From Opisthocomus hoazin (lineage: Eukaryota > Chordata > Aves > Opisthocomiformes > Opisthocomidae), in contig NC_134417.1 of assembly GCF_030867145.1 (NCBI RefSeq), positions 95,441,278 to 95,505,277 on the forward strand: 64,000 nt of DNA, given 5' to 3'. Shown here piece by piece: positions 1-13,778 of the stretch (its first letter is position 1; each line of letters begins with the position of its first letter). Position numbers and translations under genes: made by a program. Below the pieces are notes generated by a model. That model ran no database searches. It was not told the origin of the DNA and was given only the letters and a program-made list of their open reading frames with translations.

Positions 1-3000
1 AGGCAGGAGGGGCATGGCAGAGCAGAGGGGGATCTGTGATCTGCAGTCACGTGAGCAAGCCGACCTCTGTGTCTCCAGCTTGAATCCAGTCTTTCCAAGT
101 CCCTGTTTCCTTCCTCAGCTGGTAAATGGGTGCAGTATCCACTGGCTCAGTGCTGCTGTCAGGCACAGAAAACAAGAACCTGCTGCTCCCGGGCACACGC
201 TGGGTCAAAATGTCTTCCACGTAGGATATTGTACAGTAGATTTTCTGGCTTTTTGATTGGCTTTTCAAAAACTTACCTTGTATTTATTTTTTATGTAATC
301 TGCTATGTTAGAAAACTGCTCTGATTGCAAAGTTGGGCTTCCAAAGGCTGGGTCAGTTCTGTGATCTTCATGGGCCTCCCTGCATCAGCATCTCCTGGGG
401 AGGCCAGGCTGTGTGTGCTGCGGGTCCACAGGGGCTGTGGGCAGCACCCGTGCAGGCAGCACCGTGCTCCGTGTCTGCGGGAGCCGGCCGCTGCTGCTGT
501 GTGGAGACAGCACGCACCCTGAGGTTCTGCAGCCAGTCGGGTGTTTCAGTAGCAAACAGCTGTATACCCCGTTCTGAGGAGAGGGGGATGTCTCTGGAAA
601 GGGTACTCATACATCCCTGTGCTCAGTACAAACTGCGGAGCTGAATCACACGCTCCTTTTCAGGCAGACAGTCCCCTGCCTGCCACACGTCTGGTTGGCA
701 CTGGGTCTCCCAGCCTGTGGTACCCTCCTTCGGCAGCTCGTTCTGTCTCTCTTGCCCCAGCAAGAGGACTGCTCCCCAGAACCAGGGCAGCTCAGAGCGC
801 CGCGGCAGCTCGTCACCAGGACCACGCACCCAGGGCAGATGCGGGGGGGTGACTCTGGGCCCGGAGCTTGGGTTGTCTGCTGCCTAGGCGCTTGGAGCGA
901 GCGCTAGACTGGAGTCACACGCAGGCCACTGTCCTGCCTGGCAGCCTGCATTAGGGTGGAAACTGGCAGCAAGCAAATAAAAGATAATGCGCCTCTATGT
1001 GAGGTCCCGTCGTAATGTCTTAATGGTCAGTGATTGGTTCCCGCTGTGGACTCGGGGCTGAGCATTGCCCCACATCATGGGCATGACTGATGACTTGTGT
1101 CATGGACTGGTGTCCGTAAGTATGTCTGATTCTTCCTTGAATCTTTTTTAGCTGCTTTTGAACGGTTACCAGCAGTTTTTTCACAGCAGGATAATCTGAG
1201 CTTTCTGCTTTCGCATAGTCAACATGGTGAAAGCGTAAAAAAGGCTGTGCAGAGAGCAGGGCCACTGCGCTCCGTGGTAGGGCTGCCATTCCTTGAGGTG
1301 CTCGTCCTGCTGTGAGGGTATGCCATCTTGGGAGGAGCAGGGGGTCAGACTGGTGACCATCTGCACTCTCCACCAGCTCACGCCAGTGCGGCTGTGCTGG
1401 TGTGGGGACCGCTGCTGCCAGGAGCCCTCCGCAGCTGCGTCGGGGCAGGCGCGGTGTCCAGCTCAGTGCTCTGTTGCAGCGTCTCTCCCAGGCACGAGAG
1501 CAGCAGCAGGGCAGTGCGGAGGAGCAGACGGCTGCAGCCACAGCCGGGCTGCCTTTGGATGCGCCCAGCCCAACGTGTACAGGGCACGAGCGTTTCAGGT
1601 TAGCATCCTGGGAAAGTTGGTGAGGTCTGGGGATAAATTGCCATCAGTTTATCTCATTTAGGAGGTAATCAGAGCCGGGGACGTGCGGAGCAATTGAATC
1701 TTAGTTGTTCTGAAGTATCATAAATCAAACGAGCTGTTGCTTTTTTACATGGTCGCATGTTAAAGAGAGCGCAGTGTCAGGTTGCTAGGGAGCATCAGCA
1801 AACTATGGCAAGCGTGGTATTGGGCTGCCGGGGATGTCACCAAACCAGAGAACGTGGCTCGGGCTGTCAGGGAGCACCCACCGGCTGGCAATCGTGATGT
1901 CAGGCTGTCAGGGGACGTCGCAGCTCCTCAGCGTGGTGGGGCTGCAGCATCAGCCTCCAGGGACCATTAGGAAAGTCTGCTCAAGACCAAAGCCCAGCAA
2001 AGCGCTGCAGCCAGGAGTGCCCCGTCCTGCTGCAGGCAAGCCCAGAGCCCCCGCTGCAGCCATGCCTGCTCTGTGTCCGGGACCTCTGGCTCCTGCTTCG
2101 GCAGCTGGGAGGGCCCGGGGAGCCCCAGGCGTGTCTGACGGCAGGAGCACCTTCGCGACGCTCCCTGCGCCAGCATCCCCATGGCTGCCAGAGCTCCGGG
2201 GATAATGAACTTCTCATGTGCTTAAAGAGTGATGCAGGGTGCATGGCGAGAAGCTGACAGCCCCTTAATGTGCTTCTCAGTGGCGGCCAAACGACGCGGT
2301 TTTGTCTTTGTTTTTTAGTTTTAAAACCCACGGGAAATTGATGGCCAGTAAAGAGTTGTGTTGGGGCGCTGTGCGTGATTAATGCCAACTGTCAGGGGCT
2401 GTTGGAGGCCGATCCCGGCGAGCTGGGAGTGCGAGGTGGAGCTGCACTTACCAGATTGCTGGGGATTCCAGCTGCTATTGCTCAGCTCCTGCCTGCCCCA
2501 CGCAGCTTGTGTCACCCGTGCGCTCCCTTCCGCCAAGCCTCTTAATTCAGTGCTAACGAGTCACTCCTGCTCGTTACAGACCCAGTGAGCTCCCTGCTCC
2601 GTCCTGGTGGCAGGAAAGCAGCCTGTGCCTGGGCATCGCCGTGTCACAGCTGATCCCCGGCTCCATCAGCTGCACCCCCGCCTCACTCTGTGGTTCTTGG
2701 GGGGACCTTGTACAGCTCCGTGTTGCCCCTTGGAGAGACCCTTGTCTGCCCACCCGTAACCCCACTGGGGCATCTTTCAGCAAGCCTCTACGGGCACCAT
2801 GAAGCCGGTGCTGTCCATGCCCTCTGTCCTGTGCCTGCAACATGGCCCCCCCATTCCCGGTGCGTCCACGCACCCCGCATGGCCATTCTGCTGCCTCACA
2901 GCCCCACTGCGCGGGGTGCACACACTGCACCCCGTATGGCATCCACCCCCCCATACACACAGAAGCAACACCCTTGGTCCCTTGCGGTGACTCTCTTTGC

Positions 3001-6000
3001 GCACGTACCCTGCGGCGTCCCTCTGGAGCACCTTCTCTCCCTCACACGCAGGCTAAACTGCCTTTGCTGTCCTTCCCCACTGGTGCCTGCACGAGCACGT
3101 GCACACACACGCGTGTGCCACCCCGCAGCTCGCCCTCCATCGTGCAGATGTTTGCCCATCTCCTCGGGTGTTGCTGAGCAGAGCCCTCCCCACCCTGCTG
3201 CCCCGGCCCCGCGTGCCCCGGCAGCATGTCGCTGTGGTGGGGACGCGCCAGCTCAGCCGGGGCACTCTGGGGTGTGGGGCACTGGGACAGAAGGCACCAT
3301 GGGGTCTCCATAGCAATGTTCTTGCTGCAGCTCTCCTGGCGGCGTGTCGCTGTGGAGGGGGCCTGTCCCCGTTGCACTAATACAGGTTAGGAATATTGGG
3401 TTTAATGATCTGCAAAATGAGGAGGCAGCAAGCTGACATTTACGAATGGTGCTGCATCCTTCTCTTCCCAGACGCCTGCTAATTTGTTGATATCCCAAAC
3501 ACCTCGTAATGATGTGGTACAGTGGCAGCTTGCAAACAAGCTTCCTGAGACTGGGGGGCCCGCCGGCTGCCCTGCTCCTGGACACTCTTCACAGACTTGG
3601 CAGCAAGAGAGCGGAGCTGTGGGCCAAGGACTCCCTGCACCAACGGCAGGACCAGCCTTTGGTTCCCTGCCGTGCACCCTACACACTGGAAGTGTCCCCC
3701 CACCTGCTCCCGGTGTGACCACCCACTCTCCAGGGCATCCAGAGGCACCTCTGCTATACCAGCTCAAGGTGGGAGAAGGAATGGGAGCAGGAGAAAGGCA
3801 GTGTGAAGGGAGAGACTGGATGTGGCTGGGAGCCAGGGGAGGGTGGAGGTGAAAGAGGAACCTTCTGCTTCAAGAACAGGGCATGGCTCAGAGTGAGCTC
3901 TACTTCTCATTTTGCTGGTGGTGAATGGGATCCTGCTCCTCCTTCCTGGGCCTGCTCGGATGCAGGGGGAGGCATCCCTCACCGTCCTTCGTGCAGGGCA
4001 GGGGCTGCATCCCGCCTGCTCAGGGAAGGAGCCAGCTGGCATGGAGGGTTCTCCTTGCCTGGTGTGCTGGCATGGAGATGCTCCGCTGGTCCCCTGTGCT
4101 GAGCACCCCTGTGCTGTCCAGCTCACAGGGCTGGGAAGTGCTGCCCTGTGTCTTGTGAGGTGATGTGGGAGAGCTCTATCCAGTGCCTTGTGGGGGGGAG
4201 AGAATTCCAGCCTTGCGTCCTGCATGCCGGGAGAAGCATGATCCTGCTGCATTGGGTGAGGAGCATCTCACCACATCTCCCGCTGTGACTACAGGGGCAT
4301 TGCTCCATCTTCTGCATCCTCCCCACACAGCTGCTTTGTGTCCTGATGCTGAGAGACAGGGGAGCAGCACACCCCAGATTGCTGCTTGTGCTTTGAGCGT
4401 GCTACGCCAACCCTGTGGGGGGGCACCTTGGGTACGTGTGAGGGATGTGGCCAGCCTGTCCCACTGCAGCTCCCCGGGGAGGCACACTGGGCTGGGGTTT
4501 CATCCCACACCCCGGGAAGAAGCAGGGTGTCTGTGGAGAAGGATGCGCAAAGTGCCACTCCCTTGACTCCACGTCGAGGTCCCTGCAGTGGGGTCTCCTG
4601 GCTGGGCTGGGCTCTTCTGAGTTGATGCCATGTGTAGTCTGAGCCCTTCACAGAGCAGGACAGACCCCTGCACCCAGCCATGTGCTGAAGCTAAGGTGTT
4701 TTTAGCCACCCAGATGTACCACTTCTGCTCAAAGCTGGGCTTCTTCCCACTGAGAACAGAGAGAGGGGCCTTGGCACGAGGTGTTAGGGCAACACGCCCG
4801 GCATGCCACTGCTTCCCTTTCTCCCCGTTCTGCTTCTCCTCTCCAACATCTGCTGCTGCTTCTGCAGGTGACAGGGACAGATCCACCAGTCTGCTGGACA
4901 TCCCAGGTCTAGGGCACCTTTGGGCAGCAGAGCTTTGTCCTACCCTGGCTTTTTGATGCTGCTCTTTGCTTACCCTCTTCATTTCACTTTGTGCTGGGTA
5001 CTGGCAGGGCATGCAGGATGCCTCCATTTCCCAGTTTCTTCATAGTCCTATGGTGCTCATCTGCTGGCCCTCCAGCGATGCTTCCTCCCAAGGCTGGCTG
5101 GCTTGTTGGCCCTGGGGACTTCTGGCTTCCCTGCTCTCCAGCAATCAGGCTGGTGAAGGGTGATTCCACGAGGGCTGATCACCTCGCTGCGGTTGCTGCA
5201 GAAGTCCTCAAGACCACTCCGCTTGGTGACTCAGTTGCTGGTCAGGTCCGAGGGCCACACAGCCCTGGCCTGTCCTGGCTGCTGTGCAGTGCCCTCGCTA
5301 ATTTTGCTCTCATTTGGAGCACTCATTGCTGCGCAGCGTTGGAGCTGGGTCATGGGGTTAACGCCCATTAGCAGAGCCAGCTTACACTGAACTCTTCTCA
5401 GCAACTCTTCACGGAGCTCAGTCTTTAAAACTTCATCAAAAAAACATCAAGAGAGAGACAAGCGTGTTCATTTCCACTGCCCACTAATTCTAATGGAGCT
5501 GGCGTAATGGACTCCCACCAGCACGCCTGCAGACAGCCGCAGGGCCAGGGAGACGGGCTCTGCCTTCTGGCCTTGGGATAGCCCCTGTACCCCGAGGCGG
5601 CTGGAAAGGGCTCCCCACTCCTGCAGTAGCAGCTTCCTCCGGGACCTCAGCCCTGTCAAGTCTGAGCTGGCGAGATCTGGGGCTCTTCTGGCCACCCGCA
5701 CCACCACGAAGGAGCCTGTGCCAGCAGGCTGAGTTCTGCCAACTCTGCTTCAACAGGGGTAGTCTGAATCCTTCTGCCTGTGTCATCTGCTTTGTGCTAC
5801 TATTCATCTGGCCAGAAATGCCCCTGCCACATCAGAAATCTCTGCCGCTCCCCAGAAATATCTGAGAAAGCCCCATACTTTCCCTGAAGCTATGGCTTGA
5901 GTCTGATTCAACTTGTACGGGCCCCCCAGGGAGCTCAGGGACTGGTCCCAGACCATCTGAGATGCTGGGTCTGCAGACTGTTTGACACTGCTCGGAGTCC

Positions 6001-6411
6001 TCCATTCCCTTGCCAGCTCTGCCAAACCCTGCATGCGAAGCCAGAGGTGTGATCCCGCAGCTCTCAGCTCTCCTGCCACAGCCAAGCCACCAAAGAGGTC
6101 TGGCCCTGCAGGGCTGTCCTGCCTCGCTGCAGGGAAAGACAGGTAGTGATTTTTGTTTGCAAAAGAAGCAAAAGTGTTGAAGAAAAGCTGCCGTCCTTTG
6201 TTAGCTCTTCCAGGGCTCTGATGAGAGCAACAGGCCCTTTGTTTAGAGTAAAGCCGGAATCCATGAGGCACAAAGGAGGAAGGGGAACAGAGGTCCTGAG
6301 TCTTGCGAAGGCAGTACTGGGGCTTTTGTCTGACTGGGACTACTGCCAGGGCTGGGACCCTTGGGACCAGGCAGCCCCAGGGCTCCGGGGTGCCCCTGAG
6401 CTGTGGCGGTG

Positions 6412-6475
6412 GGAATCACAGAATCACAGAAGAAGAAGGGAAGATCTGTCTGAGTGGGGTTGGAGCCCCAGAAAT
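6412..6475 (-). mobile_element. CR1 3' tail fragment, minus strand
   Basis: The plus strand reads AATCACAGAATCACAG, the complement of the CR1 terminal octamer repeat. It is followed by GGGTTGGAGCCCC, resembling the complement of the conserved pre-terminal CR1 segment. Only about 60 bases are recognisable, so this is a heavily truncated or decayed copy. Confidence 0.5.
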
Positions 6476-8924
6476 CTCGCTGTTTGCCCACGATCAGGTG
6501 TGGGCAGCCCGGCAGGGACCCTGGCAGGAGGGAGCTGTCTGCCCCTCCTCTGTGAGCGTCCTGAGCGGAGGACTGGGGGACACAGGGTACCCCCCACCCC
6601 AGCACGGCACCTGGAGCAGGGGGTCCGTGCCTTGGAGGAGCAGCAGCCAACCCTGCGTGGAGCCTTGGGGCAGGCAGGCGCTGCAGGGCAGGTGTTCGCC
6701 GCCTCGTCGCTGCTGGAAAGCGTACTGGTGCAGGAAGGCTTGGGCTGGGAGTTCTGCCTGTGTGTGTGATGGGGAGGTACTGAGCAAGTAAGAGAAAGGA
6801 ACAAGGGTGACTGAGTTGTGTGAGCCCACGGCAGGAGTCCTCGCTGCGTCCCATAGACTCTGCCGACCTGCTTGCTGCTGTTTCAGTGGCAGCAGGAGTG
6901 GCTCAGCAGCAGGGAGCACTGGAAGTGCCTCCAGTAATTCCCAGGCCCAAGCAGCTGGCCTGGGCTGTGCAACACGCTGACAGCAGCCACAGGTGACTCA
7001 GACCAAGGATGGGAGATTTAAGGAGACTAGGGCCAGTTCTGATGTATCGGGGTGCGCTAGGAGTGGCTTGGTTGGTCGCTGCTCCAACAGTGTGGCCCGG
7101 CCTGAGCTCTGGGAACTGCAAACGCTCCTTCAGACACCAGGGCAGTCACTGCCCCCCACGAAGAAATGCCACTCTTTCCTTCCTGGCTATCAATGCTTCA
7201 CCCTGGGCAGCAATCGATTCTGCAGCTGCCAGGGGCCTGATCCTCACTCTTGTAGCCTTCTGCAGAGGTGGAAGGAACAGTCTCTCAACAGCTAGAGCAG
7301 TCGAGACCCTGGGCTGCAGATCCCAGTTACAGGTTGGGACAGTGGAAGAGGTGGGGGCAGCTGCTTGCTCATGAGCGGGCTGGAGCTGAGCAGGGGCTGG
7401 GGCGATGCAGCCGAGTGCTGTGACAGCAGGTTCCTGTTTCGCCTGACTGCTGGCTGCCATCGGCGGGTGGGTGCTCCCTGCCCACGTCCAGGCTATGGCA
7501 GTGCTCACAAAGAGAATGGTGCTAGCTAGCCAAGGAGGCAGTGGCTGTTAGCCTGGCTGTTGTGTGGTCATTCCTCTCCCAGTATTCAGAAGTTACCAGC
7601 TGTATATATGCCAAGAATCTTGTTTTTGAGCTGGGATTCGGTGTCGTTGGAGCCTCCACAGCAAGCATCCTTGGGGTTGCCTACAGGGAGCTCCCCAGAG
7701 CAGGGACTGTCGGGTCTGTTCTGTGGCTGAAAGCTGGAGGAAAGGGCAAAGTGCTGGGCAAGCTTGATGTCCCGGTTAGGCAAGTGCATCACAGAGAGGG
7801 GAAGAGTCCAGCAGCGTGACTGACTGCCAGCACCCTGCAGTCTTGTCCTCTTCCTGATGCCCCAGCGTTTTTCATTCCCAGCAGCAGAAAGGTCATTGCA
7901 GACATCTTTCCCCAGAGGAAGTCCCAAGCTGATCCTAGGGTGGAATGAGTGAAACAGCCTCCCCTCCTTATCTGGGAAAGGCAGGTCAGTTGGCACTTCA
8001 CCTGGAGAGCCCTTCATCCTGGAATCATTTGATCCTACCTGGGGTCTGCTGGTGTGGAGACCAAGCCTTGCGTTCCTGCATCAGTCCATTTCATCAGCGC
8101 TGATGATCTCCAAGCCGCCATGGCTGCTGCTGGGGTCTGTGCAGGACACACCACGGAGTGCTCTCAGCAGTGGCAAAGGGCAGGCATCTTTCCAGCCAGA
8201 TGCCACTCATGCTTCTGTCCCCCATGAAATGCAAGATCCTGAGACTGCTACGTGAGCAGCATGACACTCTCCATCATGGCACAGTAGCAGGAGTGGGATT
8301 TTACCCTCAGGTTGTTCTGGGGTAAGCAGCTGTGCGTGATGGAAAGAGATAGAGAGTTGGGTGCTGTGCTCAGTACCTGTCAGTGCAGGTGGTGGTGCGT
8401 GCGAAGGCAGCGAGAGCCTGGAAAGAGCGCTTGCAAGAGAGGAAGGGCTGTGCTCTCCCACCACCCCCATCGGAGCTGTCCTTCCTCAAGGAGACTTCCC
8501 GTGGCTGCACCCGTTTTATGAGAGTGTTTGTGGACACAGCCTTGCTCAGCCAGTGCCTGGTGGCCCAGCAGCAGCTGAGGTTGGCCGTGCCCTTGGTGGG
8601 ACCCAGATGGTGGCCTCTGCCCCCGTTCACGAGCTCTGCTGGGGTGCAGCAGGTTCCTCAGTCATTGCCCTCCTGCTGCTTCCCTCCACAGTAAGAGACT
8701 CCTCTGGCCGCAGCTTGTGGGGAGAGTCGGGCAGAGGAGGGGACCCCCTCCGGACCCCCTCCGCTCGCCTCCCTGCGTCTGCCCCTGCGGACAGACCCCG
8801 CCAGGCTGGAGGCCAGCACGGCTCTGCCTTGCTGCGGGCCAGGCTGGGCCCCTCGCCCTCCTTGCTGTCTCTGGAGCTGTGCAGTTGACTCCCTGCTTTT
8901 AATAGAGAGCTGGGAAGGCACATT

Positions 8925-9100
8925 ATGGAGATGAGGGTGTTATTTGCATAACGCTAATTAGGTAATTACAAATCATTTTGCTATGAGCTGAAGCGTGTGC
9001 TGTGACATAACGTTTATTAGTCATTCCATTCAGGCCCCGCTTAGTTAAGTCATTTACTGCACTAACTACTGAAGTTGGCAATAAAAGGTAAATGCTGGTG
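8925..9100. promoter_or_regulatory. Candidate conserved enhancer in AGAP3 intron (POU octamer plus paired homeodomain sites)
   Basis: An AT-rich island of about 170 bases stands out inside GC-rich intron. It contains a perfect POU octamer ATTTGCAT at 8,942-8,949. A pair of TAATTA cores (TAATTAGGTAATTA) follows at 8,955-8,968, and further AT-rich motifs run to about 9,090. The motifs are seen directly. Enhancer function and conservation are inferred from base composition and motif density. GBX1, 15-22 kb away, is the most plausible target. Confidence 0.5.
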
Positions 9101-10213
9101 CATGGGTGCAAAGCTGAGACAGGGCACCCCATGCAAATCTGAGGGCCGTGTGCCCGCTCGGCGCAGCCTGCGACACGGGCTGGCAGGGCAGAGCCCAGCC
9201 CCGGCAGCCCGGACTGGGAGGGCATCACTGCCATCAGGGCAGTAGCTGGAGGCGGAGACCACATTTTAAGCCTTGGTTTTCATCAGGCTCTTGGTTGTTT
9301 TGGGGCTGTTTTCTGAGGCCCAGGTGGCCTGAGGTGCTTTCACACGTTTTCACTGTCCCCCGTCTCTCTGCGGCTGGCTCTGCCACCCAGCGCGGAGGTG
9401 CCTGTGCTTGACACCCTCGCTGGAAACCCACCAAGCAGCCTGTGTCTGTAGGGATGCAGACGCTTCCGTTTGTAGCCAGCCTCTAAGTGCCTGGCAGTCT
9501 GAGCAACCCTTGGGGCTCACCAGAAATACCTTCCCTGAAGACAGAAAGTCAGGAATTTGTCCCCACGTGTTTCACAGAGAAGTGCGTTAATATTGAGGCT
9601 GTATCTCCTGGGGTTGCTGGCGAGGCGCAGATGCCCATGCTGTGCAGAGGAGTGGCTGAGGTACCTGAGGAGCAGTTTGCCTGGCCCTGCCCTGCCAGGC
9701 ACTTTGCCCCGTGCGCATCCCTGCTGCCGTCCGTGTGCCTCTGGGAAGCAGCTCCCAGGTCTGGGAGCCAGAGGCTGCCTGCCCAGCAGGGATGGAGAGG
9801 TGCCGGAGCTGAGGATGGCATCGCTTTTCCTCTCCGTGGCTCCTGCCTGGGTCTCTGCAACTTAATGCTTCTCTGTGGGAAAACAGCGGCTGTGCCCTGT
9901 TGTGTGGGTCTGTGGGATCCCTGCCCACCCTGGGCCTCTCAGCTGGCGGTGACGCCCCTTCTCGATGCATGGGACTGTGAAGAGCTGCCTTTGAGCCTGA
10001 CTCAAGGGCCCTCCTTGCATCTCCTGATGCAGTGCGCAGGGCCCTGTCCCTCTAAAGCCACTCATCAGCGGGCACCGAGCGCTCTGCGGGCCCTTGGTGG
10101 GTGATGGGGCTGTTCAGGGGCACCAGCTCTGCAGAGGAGCTGGTTCCACTGCTCAGGAGGTCAGCAGCTTTCTCCAAGAGTGGGACATACAGGGTATGGA
10201 GAGCAAGGCATAA

Positions 10214-10735
<522 letters not shown>

Positions 10736-11251
10736 TGAGTTCTGCCTTGTTCCCTCCTCTCTGGTGTGTGCTTTGCTGCATCTGTTCCTGTCCCTGGCTT
10801 TCCTGTCTGTCCAGGCTGGAGCCCCTCCTGATCCCTCTGCTCCCAGTCAGGGTTGAATCCCATCCCTGGGGCTGTGCTGCTCCCCCCCGGGGTTTGCTGT
10901 GACCCCTCTGAGCTCCCTGACCTCTCCCCGGCCTGGCTCTGGCCCCACAGAGCTCTCTGCTTCTCGCCGGGGCTGGATCCTGCACTGTCCGCTCTTTCCT
11001 TGGACAGCTTTGCCTTTTCGCTCCCCTCTCTGGTCTACCATCCTCTGCTCCTCCGGCACACAGCCGGCTACACCTCGATGTTCCCTGTGGACCCTGTCCT
11101 CTGAGTGCCCGTGCTGGACACCCTGCCGGCAGCAGTGCCTGCTGGAGCAGGTGCTGGCAGCTCCACAGCAGGTTCTTGGGGTGGCGGTGAGAGGACACGA
11201 GGCAGGGCAGCGGGCCTGGAGTAAATGAGGTTCCCCTGCATTTTGTTTCAG

Positions 11252-11342
11252 GCTCGGCTGGGCAGCCAGAGCGATGCACAGGCCATACAGGCCGTCCGCA
11301 CCGCACGTGGGAACAGCTTCTGTGTGGACTGCGATGCACCGG
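11252..11342 (+). CDS. AGAP3: AGAP3 exon: linker and first half of the ArfGAP zinc finger
   Basis: Thirty codons plus one base. The translation starts ARLGSQSDAQAIQAVRTARG and ends CVDCDAP, giving the first CxxC pair of the ArfGAP zinc-binding motif. The acceptor is TTGTTTCAG and the donor is CCGG|GTAAGA. The phase-1 end joins cleanly to the two-base start of the next exon, making a glycine codon. Zinc binding by this motif positions the catalytic arginine carried in the next exon. Confidence 0.93.
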
Positions 11343-11632
11343 GTAAGAGACGCTACGGTGGGAGGTGGGGCCACTCACCTAGGGAGGGGAGGGGGACTCC
11401 ACCCCAGCACCTCCTCTCTTGCCCCACAGAGACCTGCTCTGTGGGGCTGTCTCCTGTAGTGGACCCATTCTTCAGGGATGGGGGACTGACCACCTGCCAC
11501 ACTGGTCCATGACCCCTTACCAGCCTGGGGTCCTTGCCTCTCTGTGCTGCTGGGGCACTGGGCTTGGAAGGGATCTGGTGGACAGGTGCCTACAAATATG
11601 AGTCTTCTGGATCATAGGAGACAAGCTGGTGA

Positions 11633-11902
<270 letters not shown>

Positions 11903-12279
11903 TAAGGCAGATGGGGGACTGCAGAGATGCTTCTCAGACAGCTACACCAGGAGGCTTGAGGGTACCACGGTAGGCTGGGAGCAGCCAGCCAGCCGAACAG
12001 AGAGGTGGGCAGGAATCCTCGATGTACTCCAGGCTCCAGGGTCCTGACTGCTCTCTGGGCACCGGAGACCCTCTGCCACTGTCCTGATGGCCAGCAGGGC
12101 TTCATGGCCGGCCACGGCCATGTGGTGACTGCTGGAGCCGTGGCTGGCTGCAAAGCAGAAGGGGTTAACAGAGATGGCTTGGCAGCGTCGTTCAAGTCTC
12201 AAGGGTGCGTCCCTTTCAGGCCCTTGTCTGTCCCTATCGGAGCGACTCTCCTGTCACTCATTCCAACAAGAGCCCATTC

Positions 12280-12500
12280 TGCGGCTTATCAACGGATAAG
12301 AGCGGGTCAGGGGGCGGCGGGAGTGAGCATGCTCCACGCAGGGCATTGATGGCCGCCCGCCAGATGCAGATGGATAGAATGGCAGCAGATAGCGGCGGCA
12401 CGGCACACATCGATCCGCCTGGCCCCGCAGCCCCAGGCGGGACGGACGCTGCCGCAGCCTTTGTTTGCACCAGGCGAGACGGCAGCAGTGATAACGTGCC
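12280..12500. promoter_or_regulatory. GATA-motif cluster in the AGAP3 intron
   Basis: An inverted pair TTATC...GATAA occupies 12,286-12,299. GATAG sites follow at 12,373-12,377 and 12,388-12,392, and a GATAA at 12,490-12,494. An ATCGAT lies near 12,409. Five GATA cores in about 200 bases of otherwise GC-rich intron is more than I expect by chance. Function is inferred only. Confidence 0.35.
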
Positions 12501-12900
12501 TCCCGTGGCACTGGGCTGGCGTGTGCAGCAGCTAACCTTTTCTTGCTGCTGGCCATGGCCCACACACAAGCGCGGGATGGAGAAGGTCCCCAGGCTGCCA
12601 CATAGCAGGCACTCAGGAGAGCGTGCAGGGGCACTAGTGTGGAGGTGCAGGTGTCCCTTTGCACAGTGACTGGTGTGGGGTCTGGGTGCGGGACGCTGCT
12701 GCTGTACATGCATGGACGTAAGCGCAGCATACGTGGGGGCTGTAAGGAGGTGCAGAGGCATGAGCGTGTGTTGGGCGTGTGTCCGGAGCGGTGTGACAGA
12801 GCCCCAGTGACAGCCGTGTGCGGGGGGGGGCACACAGGGGAGGTGTCTGCAGCAGGGGCTGTGCAGGGGGTGCCGGTTTGTTACAAGCACCCACTGCTAA

Positions 12901-13778
<878 letters not shown>

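Noticed and set aside
6146-6854. 200-codon frames on both strands in AGAP3 intron, considered as missing AGAP3 exons
   Set aside because: No PH, GTPase-like or linker motif, and no acceptor/donor pair with the needed phase.
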